From NCBI GenBank assembly GCA_027327915.1, contig DAHVWT010000004.1, positions 1 through 60,751 of the forward strand: DNA of 60,751 nucleotides. Reading direction: 5' to 3'. Under the pieces are notes generated by a model. That model made no database searches and was not told the origin of the DNA. It saw nothing but the letters and a program-made list of their open reading frames with translations. Below, piece after piece: positions 9,582-17,689 of the stretch. The stretch is from Elusimicrobiota bacterium. GTDB taxonomy: Bacteria > Elusimicrobiota > Elusimicrobia > UBA1565 > UBA9628. The position numbers and the translations under genes were made by a program. Numbering within the stretch: the first letter of the stretch is position 1; the number at the start of each line of letters is the position of its first letter.

Positions 9582-10363
9582 AGCCGTCCGCGGCGCGCCC
9601 TCGAATCCTCGTCACCAACGACGACGGCCCCGGCGCCCCCGGGGTCCAGGCCCTCATCGCCGCCTTGAAGCGCGTCGGCATCGTCACGACGATTACGCCG
9701 GACCGCGAGCGCTCGGCGGAGAGCCATTCTCTGACGCTGCACAAGCCTCTCCGGCTCAAACGCTATGGGGAGGGCCTTTACGCCCTAAACGGCGGCCCCG
9801 CGGATTGCGTGCGCTTCGCCGTCCTCGAGTTCATGAGAAAAGACGGCGTTGACCTCGTCTGCTCGGGCATCAACCGCGGCTATAACATGGGGGAGGACAT
9901 CGTCTACTCGGGCACCGTGGCCGCCGCTCGAGAAGCGGCGCTTCTCAGGATTCCCTCGCTGGCATTCTCCCAGGACTACGCCTGGCCCTTTCATGAGCGC
10001 TCGGCCGCGTTCGCGGCCAGGCTTGCGAGGCTGGTGATCAAGCGCGGGCTCCCGCGCGGGGTATTCCTTAACGTCAATTTCCCGCCCGCCAACGCTCCCT
10101 ACCAGAGGGCCGAGCTCGTGAAACTCGGCACCCGCCTCTATAGCCATAAAGTGACGAAGCGCTCGGATCCGCGCGGGGGACATTACTATTGGCTCGTCGG
10201 CAAGGCCGTCGGAGGCCTCAAGACGACCGGGACGGACATCCTCGCCGTCTCGCGAGGCTCCGTCTCCGTGACGCCTCTTCATTGGAACCCCACGGCTTTC
10301 GACTTCTTCCCCAATATGGCCTCTTGGAAGTTCTTTCACGAGAACGCCGTCAACGGGCGCTGA
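9578..10363 (+). CDS. surE: 5'/3'-nucleotidase SurE
   Basis: SurE family nucleoside-monophosphate phosphatase of 261 residues. The metal-binding NDDG motif sits near the N-terminus in ILVTNDDGPGAPG, followed by TPDRERSAESHSLT, LNGGPADCVR and SGINRGYNMGEDIVYSGTVAAAREA, all diagnostic. The GTG at 9578 overlaps the murG stop (GTGA); longer versions starting upstream would run inside murG. The end overlaps the aspS ATG by one base. SurE salvages or repairs nucleotides and is linked to stress survival in other bacteria; that link is family knowledge, not visible here. Confidence 0.93.
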   Translation: MKPSAARPRILVTNDDGPGAPGVQALIAALKRVGIVTTITPDRERSAESHSLTLHKPLRLKRYGEGLYALNGGPADCVRFAVLEFMRKDGVDLVCSGINRGYNMGEDIVYSGTVAAAREAALLRIPSLAFSQDYAWPFHERSAAFAARLARLVIKRGLPRGVFLNVNFPPANAPYQRAELVKLGTRLYSHKVTKRSDPRGGHYYWLVGKAVGGLKTTGTDILAVSRGSVSVTPLHWNPTAFDFFPNMASWKFFHENAVNGR

Positions 10364-12153
10364 TGGGTCAGGACTGCCGCTCTCACGACTGCGCCGCCTT
10401 GCGTCCCGCTCTCGCGGGGAAGGAAGTTCGCCTCGCGGGATGGGTTCACTCTCGCCGCGACCACGGCGGCGTCTATTTCTTCGACCTGAGAGATCGATCG
10501 GGATTCGTCCAGGTGGTCGCCCGGCCCGAGGCCGCTGAAGCCTTCAAGGCCGCCTCCAGCCTCGGCCCCGAGGACGTCGTGACGGTCGCCGGAACGGTCC
10601 AGCGTCGTCCCCAGGGGAGCGAAAATCCCAAGATCCCGACCGGCGACGTTGAGCTCATCGCCTCCGAGATTCGCGTTCTCAACCCCTCAAAGCCTCTTCC
10701 CTTCGAAATCGACGAGCATTCGACCGTCGGCGAGGAGACGCGGCTCAAGTACCGATTTCTCGACCTGCGGCGACGCCATATGCTCGAGAACATGACAGTC
10801 CGCCATCGGGTCGCCGCGGCCGCGCGTCGCTTGCTCGACGCGGAGGGATTCCTTGAGGTCGAAACCCCGATGCTTACGAAGGCGACCCCCGAAGGGGCTA
10901 GAGATTTTTTAGTGCCAGCGCGTCTCTCTCCCGGGACGTTCTACGCCCTTCCTCAGTCGCCCCAGATCTTCAAACAGATCCTGATGGTTTCGGGCCTGGA
11001 GCGCTATTACCAGTTCGCGAGAGCCTTCCGCGACGAGGATCTGCGCTCGGATCGCCAGCCGGAGCACACCCAGATCGACATCGAGATGTCCTTCGTCGAG
11101 GAGGCCGATGTCCACGCCCTGGTGGAAAAACTCATCGTCGACGCCTGCCGCGCGGCGGGAGTCGAACTCCAGGCGCCTTTTCCGAGGCTCGAACATGAAG
11201 AGGCGATGCTGCGCTACGGATCGGACAAGCCGGATATCCGCTTTGATTTCGAGATTTCGGATCTGACGCCCTTTTTCCGCGAGACGAAGCTCAAGGTCTT
11301 CCGGGAACCGCTCTCAAACGGCGGGGTCGTCCGGGGCTTGAAGTCCGGCGGCTCCTGGTCCCGCTCGCAGTTGGACGAGCTCACCGCTCTCGTGAAGGCC
11401 CAGGGGGCGAAGGGCCTGGGCTGGCTTGAGTGGGAATCCGGGGGAGCCTCGTCCCCGATCGAGAAGTTCCTGGGCGCGCCCGAGAAAGAGGGGCTGCGAT
11501 CGAGCCTCAAGCCTCAAAAGGGAGATTGGCTCTTTCTTGTCGCGGACCAACCCGCCGTGGCGGCTGGTTCCCTGGGGGCGCTTCGCAAGGAGCTCATCGC
11601 GCGTCTCAAGCCCCAACCCAAGGCCGATTTTGCGCCGCTCTGGGTGCTTCACTTCCCGCTTCTGGAGTGGGAGCCGGAGGACAAGCGCTGGACTTTCACG
11701 CACAACCCCTTCACGGCGCCCCTGGAAAGCGAGGAGGGCAAGCTCGACAGCGACCCGGGCCACGTGCGCTCCCATCAATATGATCTTGTCTTAAACGGCG
11801 TCGAACTCGCCTCGGGCTCGATTCGAAACCACCGCGCCGCGATGCAGAGGCGGATCTTCAAGTTGATGGGGTTTGACGACGCGGAGCAGGAGAGGCAGTT
11901 CGGCCTGCTGCTTCGCGCGCTTGACTTCGGGGCGCCGCCGCATGGCGGCATCGCGATCGGCTACGACCGCCTGATCGCGATTTTGCGGGGGGAGGACTCG
12001 ATTCGCGAGGTGATCGCCTTCCCGAAGACCCAAAAGGGCGTCTGTCCCTTAAGCGAGGCGCCCTCCTCCGTCGACCCCCGGCAGTTAAAAGAACTCCACA
12101 TCCAGCTCGCGCTTCCCCGCCCCATTCCCGCCAAGCAGCCCCTTGGATCCTAA
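10363..12153 (+). CDS. aspS: Aspartyl-tRNA synthetase (possibly non-discriminating)
   Basis: Class II synthetase of 596 residues with an N-terminal OB-fold anticodon-binding domain, the catalytic core and the bacterial-type GAD insertion domain. Motif 2 region FARAFRDEDLRSDRQPEHTQ and motif 3 GIAIGYDRL are clear. In the anticodon-binding part, His34 (RRDHGG) matches the residue described as H31 in the non-discriminating Pseudomonas aeruginosa enzyme; discriminating enzymes usually carry Leu there. If it is non-discriminating it would also charge tRNA-Asn with Asp and need GatCAB, which is not in the window. The ATG at 10363 shares a base with the surE stop. Confidence 0.94.
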   Translation: MGQDCRSHDCAALRPALAGKEVRLAGWVHSRRDHGGVYFFDLRDRSGFVQVVARPEAAEAFKAASSLGPEDVVTVAGTVQRRPQGSENPKIPTGDVELIASEIRVLNPSKPLPFEIDEHSTVGEETRLKYRFLDLRRRHMLENMTVRHRVAAAARRLLDAEGFLEVETPMLTKATPEGARDFLVPARLSPGTFYALPQSPQIFKQILMVSGLERYYQFARAFRDEDLRSDRQPEHTQIDIEMSFVEEADVHALVEKLIVDACRAAGVELQAPFPRLEHEEAMLRYGSDKPDIRFDFEISDLTPFFRETKLKVFREPLSNGGVVRGLKSGGSWSRSQLDELTALVKAQGAKGLGWLEWESGGASSPIEKFLGAPEKEGLRSSLKPQKGDWLFLVADQPAVAAGSLGALRKELIARLKPQPKADFAPLWVLHFPLLEWEPEDKRWTFTHNPFTAPLESEEGKLDSDPGHVRSHQYDLVLNGVELASGSIRNHRAAMQRRIFKLMGFDDAEQERQFGLLLRALDFGAPPHGGIAIGYDRLIAILRGEDSIREVIAFPKTQKGVCPLSEAPSSVDPRQLKELHIQLALPRPIPAKQPLGS

Positions 12154-13930
12154 CGAGCTCCCGATCGAGGCGCCGGAGGATCCCGATGCGGGTCCCGGAA
12201 CGCCTCGAAGGCTCTCGCGCCTTTCCGGAATCCTGGCCGGGGCTTTCGCCCTCCTGGCCTCGGCGGAGGCTTTGCTGCGCCTGGCCTGCGGCCCGGCGCC
12301 GGCGCCCCCGCCGAGGCCCGACCTTCGCTATTTCGATGAGGAGGCCCTGGACCCGTTTTTCAAGCCCGGCCCTTCCGTGGCGGGGGGGAAACTCTATGAA
12401 GCCTCTCGACCGGGCTCCCTGGCCCCTTCCTTTATCATGCCGAAGGCTCCGGACGTTTTTCGGGTCTTCGTCGTCGGGGGATCGGTGGGACTCCCTTATG
12501 GCAAGAGCGGAGACGCGGCGCCATCCCTGACGGAGCTTTTAAAGCCCGAACTGCCGGCCGGCAAGAGTCCGGAGATCATCGGCTGCGCCATGGCGGGATA
12601 CGACAGCCCGCGCGAGCGTGTCGTCGTTCGGGAAATCTCTCAATATCAGCCCGACCTCGTCATTCTCATGACGGGCAATAATGAGAACGGCAGGACCACC
12701 CCCGAACACCCGAACCCTGTTCTAAGAAGGCTCTTTGATATCCTCGGGCAATCACGGCTTTATTTCGAGGCCCGCCGGGTCCTGGCCCCATGGCTTCGCG
12801 CGCCCTTCGCGGCGGGGCCGAGTCCGCTAAGCCGCGAAAGGATTCTCTCCCGATTCGACAACAATCTGCGCGCCATGGCGCGGCGCTGCCGCTTGGCGAA
12901 GGCCCGGCTTCTGCTCTGCGCCTTGCCGGCCAATCTCCGCGACTGGCCGCCCCGACGATTCATCCCCAAGCGCTGGCTCGACAACCCCGATTTCTTGCGC
13001 GGACGGATGGAGGCCGAGCGAGGTCTTGCTTCGGGCGCCATCCGCGAACTCGCGGCGGCGGTCGCGAGCGCGCCCGCCGACCCCGTCCCGCGCTTTTATC
13101 TCGCCCGAGCGCTTGAGGCCACGCGGGATTACGCGGGCGCGAAGAAAGAATATGAGTCCGCGCTCAATGAAAGCTTTCCATCCGGGGCCGCCACGCCCGG
13201 CATCAACCTCCGGCTTCGCCGGATCGCTCGCGAAAAAGGGCTTCTTCTGGCGGACGTCGACGCCGCCATCTCAAGCGCCTCCGCGCACGGAATTCCTGGG
13301 TACGACATCTTCTTGGATCATTGCCATTGGCGTGAAGAATTTTATCCCTTGGTCAATGCGTCGATCATTCAAGCTTGGAGGGATCGGGACCGGCGAGACG
13401 AGGGCCTTTTGCGAGCCTTCATGGCTCGGCTAAACGCCGCCCGTCGACTGGCGGCGGCGCCCCTGCGCGACCCCACAAGGATTCTCTTGGAACCGCTCTA
13501 TGCAAGCCTCACGGAGAAATCTTGTCTCGTCGACGAAAGGCTCGCCAACGCCCTTGAAACCGTGGCCCGACAGGACGATGCGTCCCTGCGGCGGATATCG
13601 AGCGCCGGCGGCTACGCCGCGTTTTTGAGCAGCCGGATGTCTCGCTTCATAACGTCGCCGCGGCCGCCGGAGCCTCCTCCTTGGCCCTGTTTTGTCCTGA
13701 ATGTCGCCGAGTCGCAAAGGCGCATGGGTCGAACGCGCCGAGCCATCAGGCTTTTCAAGGAAGTCCTCAAGCTGAGGCCGCTCAACGCGCCGGCGCGGCT
13801 CGGTTTGGCCGTATCATTGGCCCAAGCAGGGCGCCGCGCCGAGTCCAAGCGTCTCTTCGATAAACTCCAACGGGGCTATCCGGAGCGCGAGGAAATCGCC
13901 GGGTGGCGGCAAATCTTCTTCGCCAACTAA
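12143..13930 (+). CDS. SGNH-hydrolase-like protein with embedded TPR region
   Basis: 595 residues, unnamed. A membrane segment or uncleaved signal at about 26-48 is followed by an SGNH/GDSL-type hydrolase split into blocks: VVGGSVGLPYG with candidate nucleophile Ser114, LMTGNNE with Asn180, and a distant DHCH with Asp392 and His395. Between blocks III and V, at about 290-350, lies a helical TPR-like stretch (FYLARALEATRDYAGAKKEYESAL), and another TPR-like unit sits near the C-terminus. The active site probably faces the periplasm and could act on acyl or acetyl esters of envelope glycans; that is inference. The TTG start overlaps aspS by 11 nt, so it was probably transcribed with it. Confidence 0.7.
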   Translation: MDPNELPIEAPEDPDAGPGTPRRLSRLSGILAGAFALLASAEALLRLACGPAPAPPPRPDLRYFDEEALDPFFKPGPSVAGGKLYEASRPGSLAPSFIMPKAPDVFRVFVVGGSVGLPYGKSGDAAPSLTELLKPELPAGKSPEIIGCAMAGYDSPRERVVVREISQYQPDLVILMTGNNENGRTTPEHPNPVLRRLFDILGQSRLYFEARRVLAPWLRAPFAAGPSPLSRERILSRFDNNLRAMARRCRLAKARLLLCALPANLRDWPPRRFIPKRWLDNPDFLRGRMEAERGLASGAIRELAAAVASAPADPVPRFYLARALEATRDYAGAKKEYESALNESFPSGAATPGINLRLRRIAREKGLLLADVDAAISSASAHGIPGYDIFLDHCHWREEFYPLVNASIIQAWRDRDRRDEGLLRAFMARLNAARRLAAAPLRDPTRILLEPLYASLTEKSCLVDERLANALETVARQDDASLRRISSAGGYAAFLSSRMSRFITSPRPPEPPPWPCFVLNVAESQRRMGRTRRAIRLFKEVLKLRPLNAPARLGLAVSLAQAGRRAESKRLFDKLQRGYPEREEIAGWRQIFFAN

Positions 13931-13968
13931 AACGGCGCCGACCTGCTGGCCGTGGATGAGGAATCGAA

Positions 13969-14041
13969 TGGACGTGAGCGGGATCGAACCGCTGACCTCC
14001 TCGTTGCGAACGAGGCGCTCTCCCAGCTGAGCTACACGCCC
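13969..14041 (-). tRNA. tRNA-Ala (anticodon CGC)
   Basis: On the minus strand a 73-nt cloverleaf folds fully: acceptor GGGCGTG pairs with CACGTCC, including the G3:U70 wobble that is the alanine identity element. The D-arm is GCTC/GAGC, the anticodon stem CCTCG/CGAGG, the loop TTCGCAA with anticodon CGC at tRNA positions 34-36, and the T-loop TTCGATC. The discriminator is A. The 3' CCA is not encoded (TTC follows), so it must be added by a CCA-adding enzyme. It reads GCG codons. Confidence 0.95.
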
Positions 14042-14312
14042 GTAAGACAGATCCTATTATACTTTTTCGCCGCCATCGCTTTCGGCACGGACGCTATTGT
14101 CCTGGCCCGTCTTGGAGCGGGCCCAGGGCGCCGGAAGTAGTGATGCCTACTCGGCCGATTTCAATTCCCATCACCCAGGTCAACCATAGCTTCAGTCTCT
14201 CCTTCCAATGGTCCGGCAGTTGCTACATAGAGCCTGGCGCGTGGCCGGGCAACAAGCAACATGGCTCCTCCAAAGAGGGCCTCAGCCGTATTTGTACAAT
14301 GCAGCGTCGAAT
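14042..14312. other. Intergenic gap between tRNA-Ala and the PhzF-like gene
   Basis: About 270 bases without a convincing gene. It looks less GC-rich than its surroundings in the second half. A 57-codon open frame (ATG 14143, TGA 14314) has no recognisable product and overlaps the next gene. A TACAAT hexamer at 14295-14300 lies just before the ATG at 14313 and could be a -10 for an almost leaderless transcript, but has no clear -35 partner. Confidence 0.5.
14056..14061 (-). promoter_or_regulatory. Candidate -10 element of tRNA-Ala
   Basis: A perfect TATAAT on the minus strand ends 14 nt before the tRNA-Ala 5' end. No good -35 hexamer is found 16-18 nt upstream (CGAAAG at best), so this rests on one hexamer and its position. 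Confidence 0.45.
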
Positions 14313-15161
14313 ATGACCAGCCCCAAACGCCATGTCGCGGAGGGCTCGGCGCGGCCGCTCCTCTTGATGGTCGACGCCTTCGTCCATGGTCCCTGGAAGG
14401 GAAACCCCGCCGCCGTCTGCGTCCTTCCCGCTCCGAGGTCCGCGCGCTGGATGCAGGGGGTGGCCGCCCGGATGAAGCTTTCCGAGACCGCGTTTCTTTA
14501 CCGCCGGGGCCGCCCCGGCGGCGGCTTCCGGCTCCGCTGGTTCACCCCGAAGCTCGAGGTCGCGCTCTGCGGCCACGCGACTTTGGCGAGCGCCCACGCG
14601 CTTTGGGAAACGGGGCTCCTTGATTGTAAAGCGGCCGCGCGTTTTCACACCCGAAGCGGCGTCCTCACGGCGAAACGACGCGGGGAGTGGATCGCGATGG
14701 ATTTCCCGACCCTGAGCCCGCGACCGGCCAAGGCCCCGGCCGGGCTTTTTAAGGCGCTCGGGGCTCGGCCCGCGCGCGTCGCCATGACCCGGCGGCAATA
14801 TCTCATCGAGCTTGCAGACGAGGCCGAACTGCGCCGGCTCCATCCCTCCATGCCGGGGCTTCAATCAATCGACGCGGCCGGCTTTATCGTGACGGCTCGG
14901 ACGGCGGGAAGGCCTTACGACTTCGTCTCCCGCTATTTCGCGCCCGCCGAGGGCATCCCGGAGGATCCCGTCACCGGCTCGGCCCATTGCGCCCTGGGCC
15001 CCTATTGGGCGCGCATCCTCGGGAAAAATACGCTTGTCGGATTCCAGGCCTCTCCACGCGGCGGCGTCGTGCGCGTTCGCGTGGGACGGAGCCGTGTTAT
15101 GATCGAGGGGAAGGCGATGACGCGCGGAAGACCCGCCATCCCGCCCCTGTCGCCTCCATAA
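14313..15161 (+). CDS. PhzF-family epimerase/isomerase-like protein
   Basis: 282 residues of the PhzF/diaminopimelate-epimerase-fold family. Diagnostic pieces are VDAFVHGPWKGNPAAV, SETAF with the presumed catalytic Glu58, CGHATLASAHAL and EDPVTGSAHCALGPYW. Members catalyse proton-shift isomerisations of small acids, but most are uncharacterised; nothing nearby suggests phenazine synthesis, so the substrate is unknown. I chose the ATG at 14313, eight residues longer than the usual family start near LLLMVDAF; an earlier GTG/ATG-type start at 14208 only adds non-family sequence. The metallophosphoesterase gene follows after one base. Confidence 0.85.
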   Translation: MTSPKRHVAEGSARPLLLMVDAFVHGPWKGNPAAVCVLPAPRSARWMQGVAARMKLSETAFLYRRGRPGGGFRLRWFTPKLEVALCGHATLASAHALWETGLLDCKAAARFHTRSGVLTAKRRGEWIAMDFPTLSPRPAKAPAGLFKALGARPARVAMTRRQYLIELADEAELRRLHPSMPGLQSIDAAGFIVTARTAGRPYDFVSRYFAPAEGIPEDPVTGSAHCALGPYWARILGKNTLVGFQASPRGGVVRVRVGRSRVMIEGKAMTRGRPAIPPLSPP

Positions 15162-15162
15162 C

Positions 15163-16302
15163 ATGCGCCGTCGAATATGGATTTTCTGGGCGATCCTCGC
15201 CGCGCTCATTTTTTACACCGATTTCCAGGGGCGGGTTCTCTTTCCCGGCGCGTCGGCACTTTCCGTCGCGGTCCTGACCTCGGGGCTCTTCATCCTATTC
15301 TTGGGCTGGCAGTTCTGGTATCGCTCCCACCCGGGATTCGTTGATTCGCCGTGGTTCGAGAGCCTCGCTTGGATCGCAGCCGTCGCCATGGGCGTCTGGG
15401 CGGGCTTCGTCCTTTTCTCCATCCCCTGGAACCTGGCGGGGCTGTTGGGACTATGGGAAGGATGGCTCCAGACCGGATCGTTGCGCGTGGGGCTTGCCGC
15501 CGCGGCGGCGGCTTCGTCCGTGATTGCGGCCGCGGGGCTTTGGCAGGTGCTCGTCGGTCCGGCCGTTCGAGAAGTCTCGATTTCGTTTCCAAGCCTCCCC
15601 AAGGATTTAACGGGCCTGCGCATCGCCCAGATCAGCGACCTGCACATCGGCCCCTTGATCCGGGAAAGCTATATCCGGCGGGTCGTCAACACCGTTCTTT
15701 CATCGAAGCCCGATCTCATCGCAATAACGGGCGATCTCGCGGACGGGACCGTCGAGAAGCTCCGGCGCCCCGTCGAAATCCTGCGGGAGCTCAAGGCGCC
15801 GCTCGGCGTCTACTTCGTGACGGGCAACCACGATTATTATTGGGGCGCGGAGCCATGGCTCAAGCGCGTCGCCGAGCTGGGGTTCATCCCTCTCGTCAAC
15901 GAGAATCGCCTTTTGAGGAAGGGGGACGGCTCGATCCTGATTGGAGGAGTGACCGATCTGCAGTCCTCGCAGTTCGTTCCGGCTCATCGCTCGGATCCGC
16001 GGCGGGCGGCGGCCGCGGATGGCCCAGTCGACTTGAAAATACTCCTCGCGCATAGGCCTGAATCCTGTCTGGAGGCGGAGCCCGCGGGCTTCGATCTCCA
16101 GCTCTCGGGGCACACGCACGGGGGCCAGTTCTTCCCGTTTAGTCTCATCGTGCGCCTCGTCCACCGCTATTATCGGGGGCTCTATCGCCATGGGCGTCTC
16201 CGGTTGTATGTCAACTCGGGCACGGGCTATTGGGGCCCGCCCCATCGCTTTCTCATCCCGGCGGAGATCACGCTGTTGCGGCTTGAAGCCGCCGGCCGAT
16301 AG
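15163..16302 (+). CDS. Membrane-anchored calcineurin-like metallophosphoesterase
   Basis: 379 residues. The N-terminal ~135 contain about four membrane segments (for example 6-20, 29-48, 70-88 and 108-130). A cytosol- or periplasm-facing phosphoesterase domain follows with the full metal-binding set: DLHIG, GDLADG, GNHDYYWG and GHTHGGQF. This resembles the YkuE/YaeI group. Some YaeI-like enzymes cleave UDP-diacylglucosamine in lipid A synthesis (LpxG), others have unknown substrates; the sequence does not decide. It begins one base after the PhzF-like stop, so the two are probably co-transcribed. Confidence 0.88.
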   Translation: MRRRIWIFWAILAALIFYTDFQGRVLFPGASALSVAVLTSGLFILFLGWQFWYRSHPGFVDSPWFESLAWIAAVAMGVWAGFVLFSIPWNLAGLLGLWEGWLQTGSLRVGLAAAAAASSVIAAAGLWQVLVGPAVREVSISFPSLPKDLTGLRIAQISDLHIGPLIRESYIRRVVNTVLSSKPDLIAITGDLADGTVEKLRRPVEILRELKAPLGVYFVTGNHDYYWGAEPWLKRVAELGFIPLVNENRLLRKGDGSILIGGVTDLQSSQFVPAHRSDPRRAAAADGPVDLKILLAHRPESCLEAEPAGFDLQLSGHTHGGQFFPFSLIVRLVHRYYRGLYRHGRLRLYVNSGTGYWGPPHRFLIPAEITLLRLEAAGR

Positions 16303-16354
16303 ACGCGCCTCCGAGCGGGAAGCCGCGCGGAAAGCGGCGCCTGTGGCTCCTGTC

Positions 16355-16383
16355 TTGAATTTGTAACAGCCATCCTATATATT
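16355..16383 (+). promoter_or_regulatory. Sigma70-type promoter for the coiled-coil pair
   Basis: TTGAAT at 16355-16360, a 17-nt spacer and TATATT at 16378-16383, in a locally AT-rich patch. Transcription would begin near 16390, only about 10 nt before the ATG at 16400, so the message would have a very short leader. No Shine-Dalgarno sequence is seen there, consistent with near-leaderless initiation. Confidence 0.65.
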
Positions 16384-16399
16384 CGTACGGCGCCTGCTT

Positions 16400-17689
16400 A
16401 TGAGTGACGCCGAATCGCCCAAGCCTCCGGATCTCGGCCACATCGAGGAGATCAATAATCTCGACACGGCCCGCATGGCGTTGCGCTGGGCGCTGGAACG
16501 CCTGGACGCCCTTCAGAAAGATAAGTTGGAGCTCGCCTCCCGCGTCGAGCATTTGGACGAGGAGGGGCAGAGGCTTAAGAAGGACAACGAATTCCTTCAA
16601 AAGACGATTTCCCTGCGTTCCCAGGAAGCCGACGAGCGCGAGCTCTATTACAAGAGGATGGAGGAATTCATCTCCTCCTCGCTCGCGGGCAAGGTCGACT
16701 TCAAAACCCTCATCGAACGGGAGGCGGAGACCGAGCGCCTGCGGGCCTTTCTCCAAAATCGCCAGGAACGGCTCGAAAAGGAAGACGCTTCCCGGCGGGA
16801 GGTCCTGGAGAAACAGTACAGGGAGCTCAAGTTCCGCCTCGAGGAGGAGGCGCAGTCGCGCGTGCGACGCGCCGAGGAAGCCGCGGAGGATAGGAGAAAG
16901 AACCTCGACGCGGCCTATCTCGCCCGCATGGCGGAACTCCACGACTCGGAGATACGCATGAAGGCGCGCGGGGAGGCCCTGGAGGAGCGGGAGCGTCGCT
17001 TTGAGGAGTTCCACCGCGCGGCGCGGGCCAAGCTCGACGCCGAGATCAAGAATTTTCACGAGGAAGTCGAGGCCCAGGCGGAGTTCAAGGCCCGCACCTC
17101 AGAACAGTTCACCGGCTGGCGCCACGGCATCCTCGAGGATTCTTGGAGGATCGAGAAGGCCAAGCTCCTCCAAGAGGTGGCGGACTGGCGGCATCGCTCC
17201 GAGGAAATGCTCGCCAGGACTCTCGAGCTGGAAAAAACGGTTTACAACCAGAACGAATCGGGGCGACGGCGGGAGCAGGAGATCGAGGCCCTGCGGGGTC
17301 AATGGGAGAAGCGCCTCACCGCGGCGGAAGACGACAAGCGCGCCCTCGCGGAGCAGATCGAATTCTGGCGAAAGCGCGCCCAGGCGGCTCCGACGGAGGC
17401 CAACGCCAAGCTTCAGGAATGGCAGAAACGTCATCAAGAGGAGGTGCGGGCGCTCGAGGCGAGCGTCGCCCTCCGGGTTTCCGACCTGGAGGAGGAAATC
17501 TACCGGCGCGTGCGCGAGTGGGAGGAGCGTCAAGAGACGTTCCGCAACAAGGAACGCCTCGGCAACGACCGCCTGCGCCAGCAGGAAAGGGAAATCGACG
17601 AGGCCCACCGCCAGGTCGAGCTTTTAAGAGACTCTCTTCTCAAGGCGATCGAGGACTACAAAAGACGCGGCTCCGGAGAACAACCATGA
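16400..17689 (+). CDS. Long coiled-coil protein, first of a coupled pair
   Basis: Not a family I recognise. After about 20 N-terminal residues the 429-residue protein is almost entirely charged helix with heptad character (for example ALERLDALQKDKLELASRVE and LRQQEREIDEAHRQVELLRD), very rich in Glu, Arg and Lys, with short breaks near residues 90-110 and 330-340. There is no signal peptide or membrane segment, so it is probably cytoplasmic and forms a rod or scaffold. It has its own promoter and ends in an ATGA overlap with a second coiled-coil gene, which suggests a hetero-oligomer made in fixed ratio. Cytoskeletal filament, tether or polarity scaffold are possible; none is shown. Confidence 0.8.
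   Translation: MSDAESPKPPDLGHIEEINNLDTARMALRWALERLDALQKDKLELASRVEHLDEEGQRLKKDNEFLQKTISLRSQEADERELYYKRMEEFISSSLAGKVDFKTLIEREAETERLRAFLQNRQERLEKEDASRREVLEKQYRELKFRLEEEAQSRVRRAEEAAEDRRKNLDAAYLARMAELHDSEIRMKARGEALEERERRFEEFHRAARAKLDAEIKNFHEEVEAQAEFKARTSEQFTGWRHGILEDSWRIEKAKLLQEVADWRHRSEEMLARTLELEKTVYNQNESGRRREQEIEALRGQWEKRLTAAEDDKRALAEQIEFWRKRAQAAPTEANAKLQEWQKRHQEEVRALEASVALRVSDLEEEIYRRVREWEERQETFRNKERLGNDRLRQQEREIDEAHRQVELLRDSLLKAIEDYKRRGSGEQP

Noticed and set aside
14143-14316. 57-codon open frame before the PhzF-like gene
   Set aside because: No ribosome binding site, no recognisable motif, and it overlaps the better supported PhzF start.
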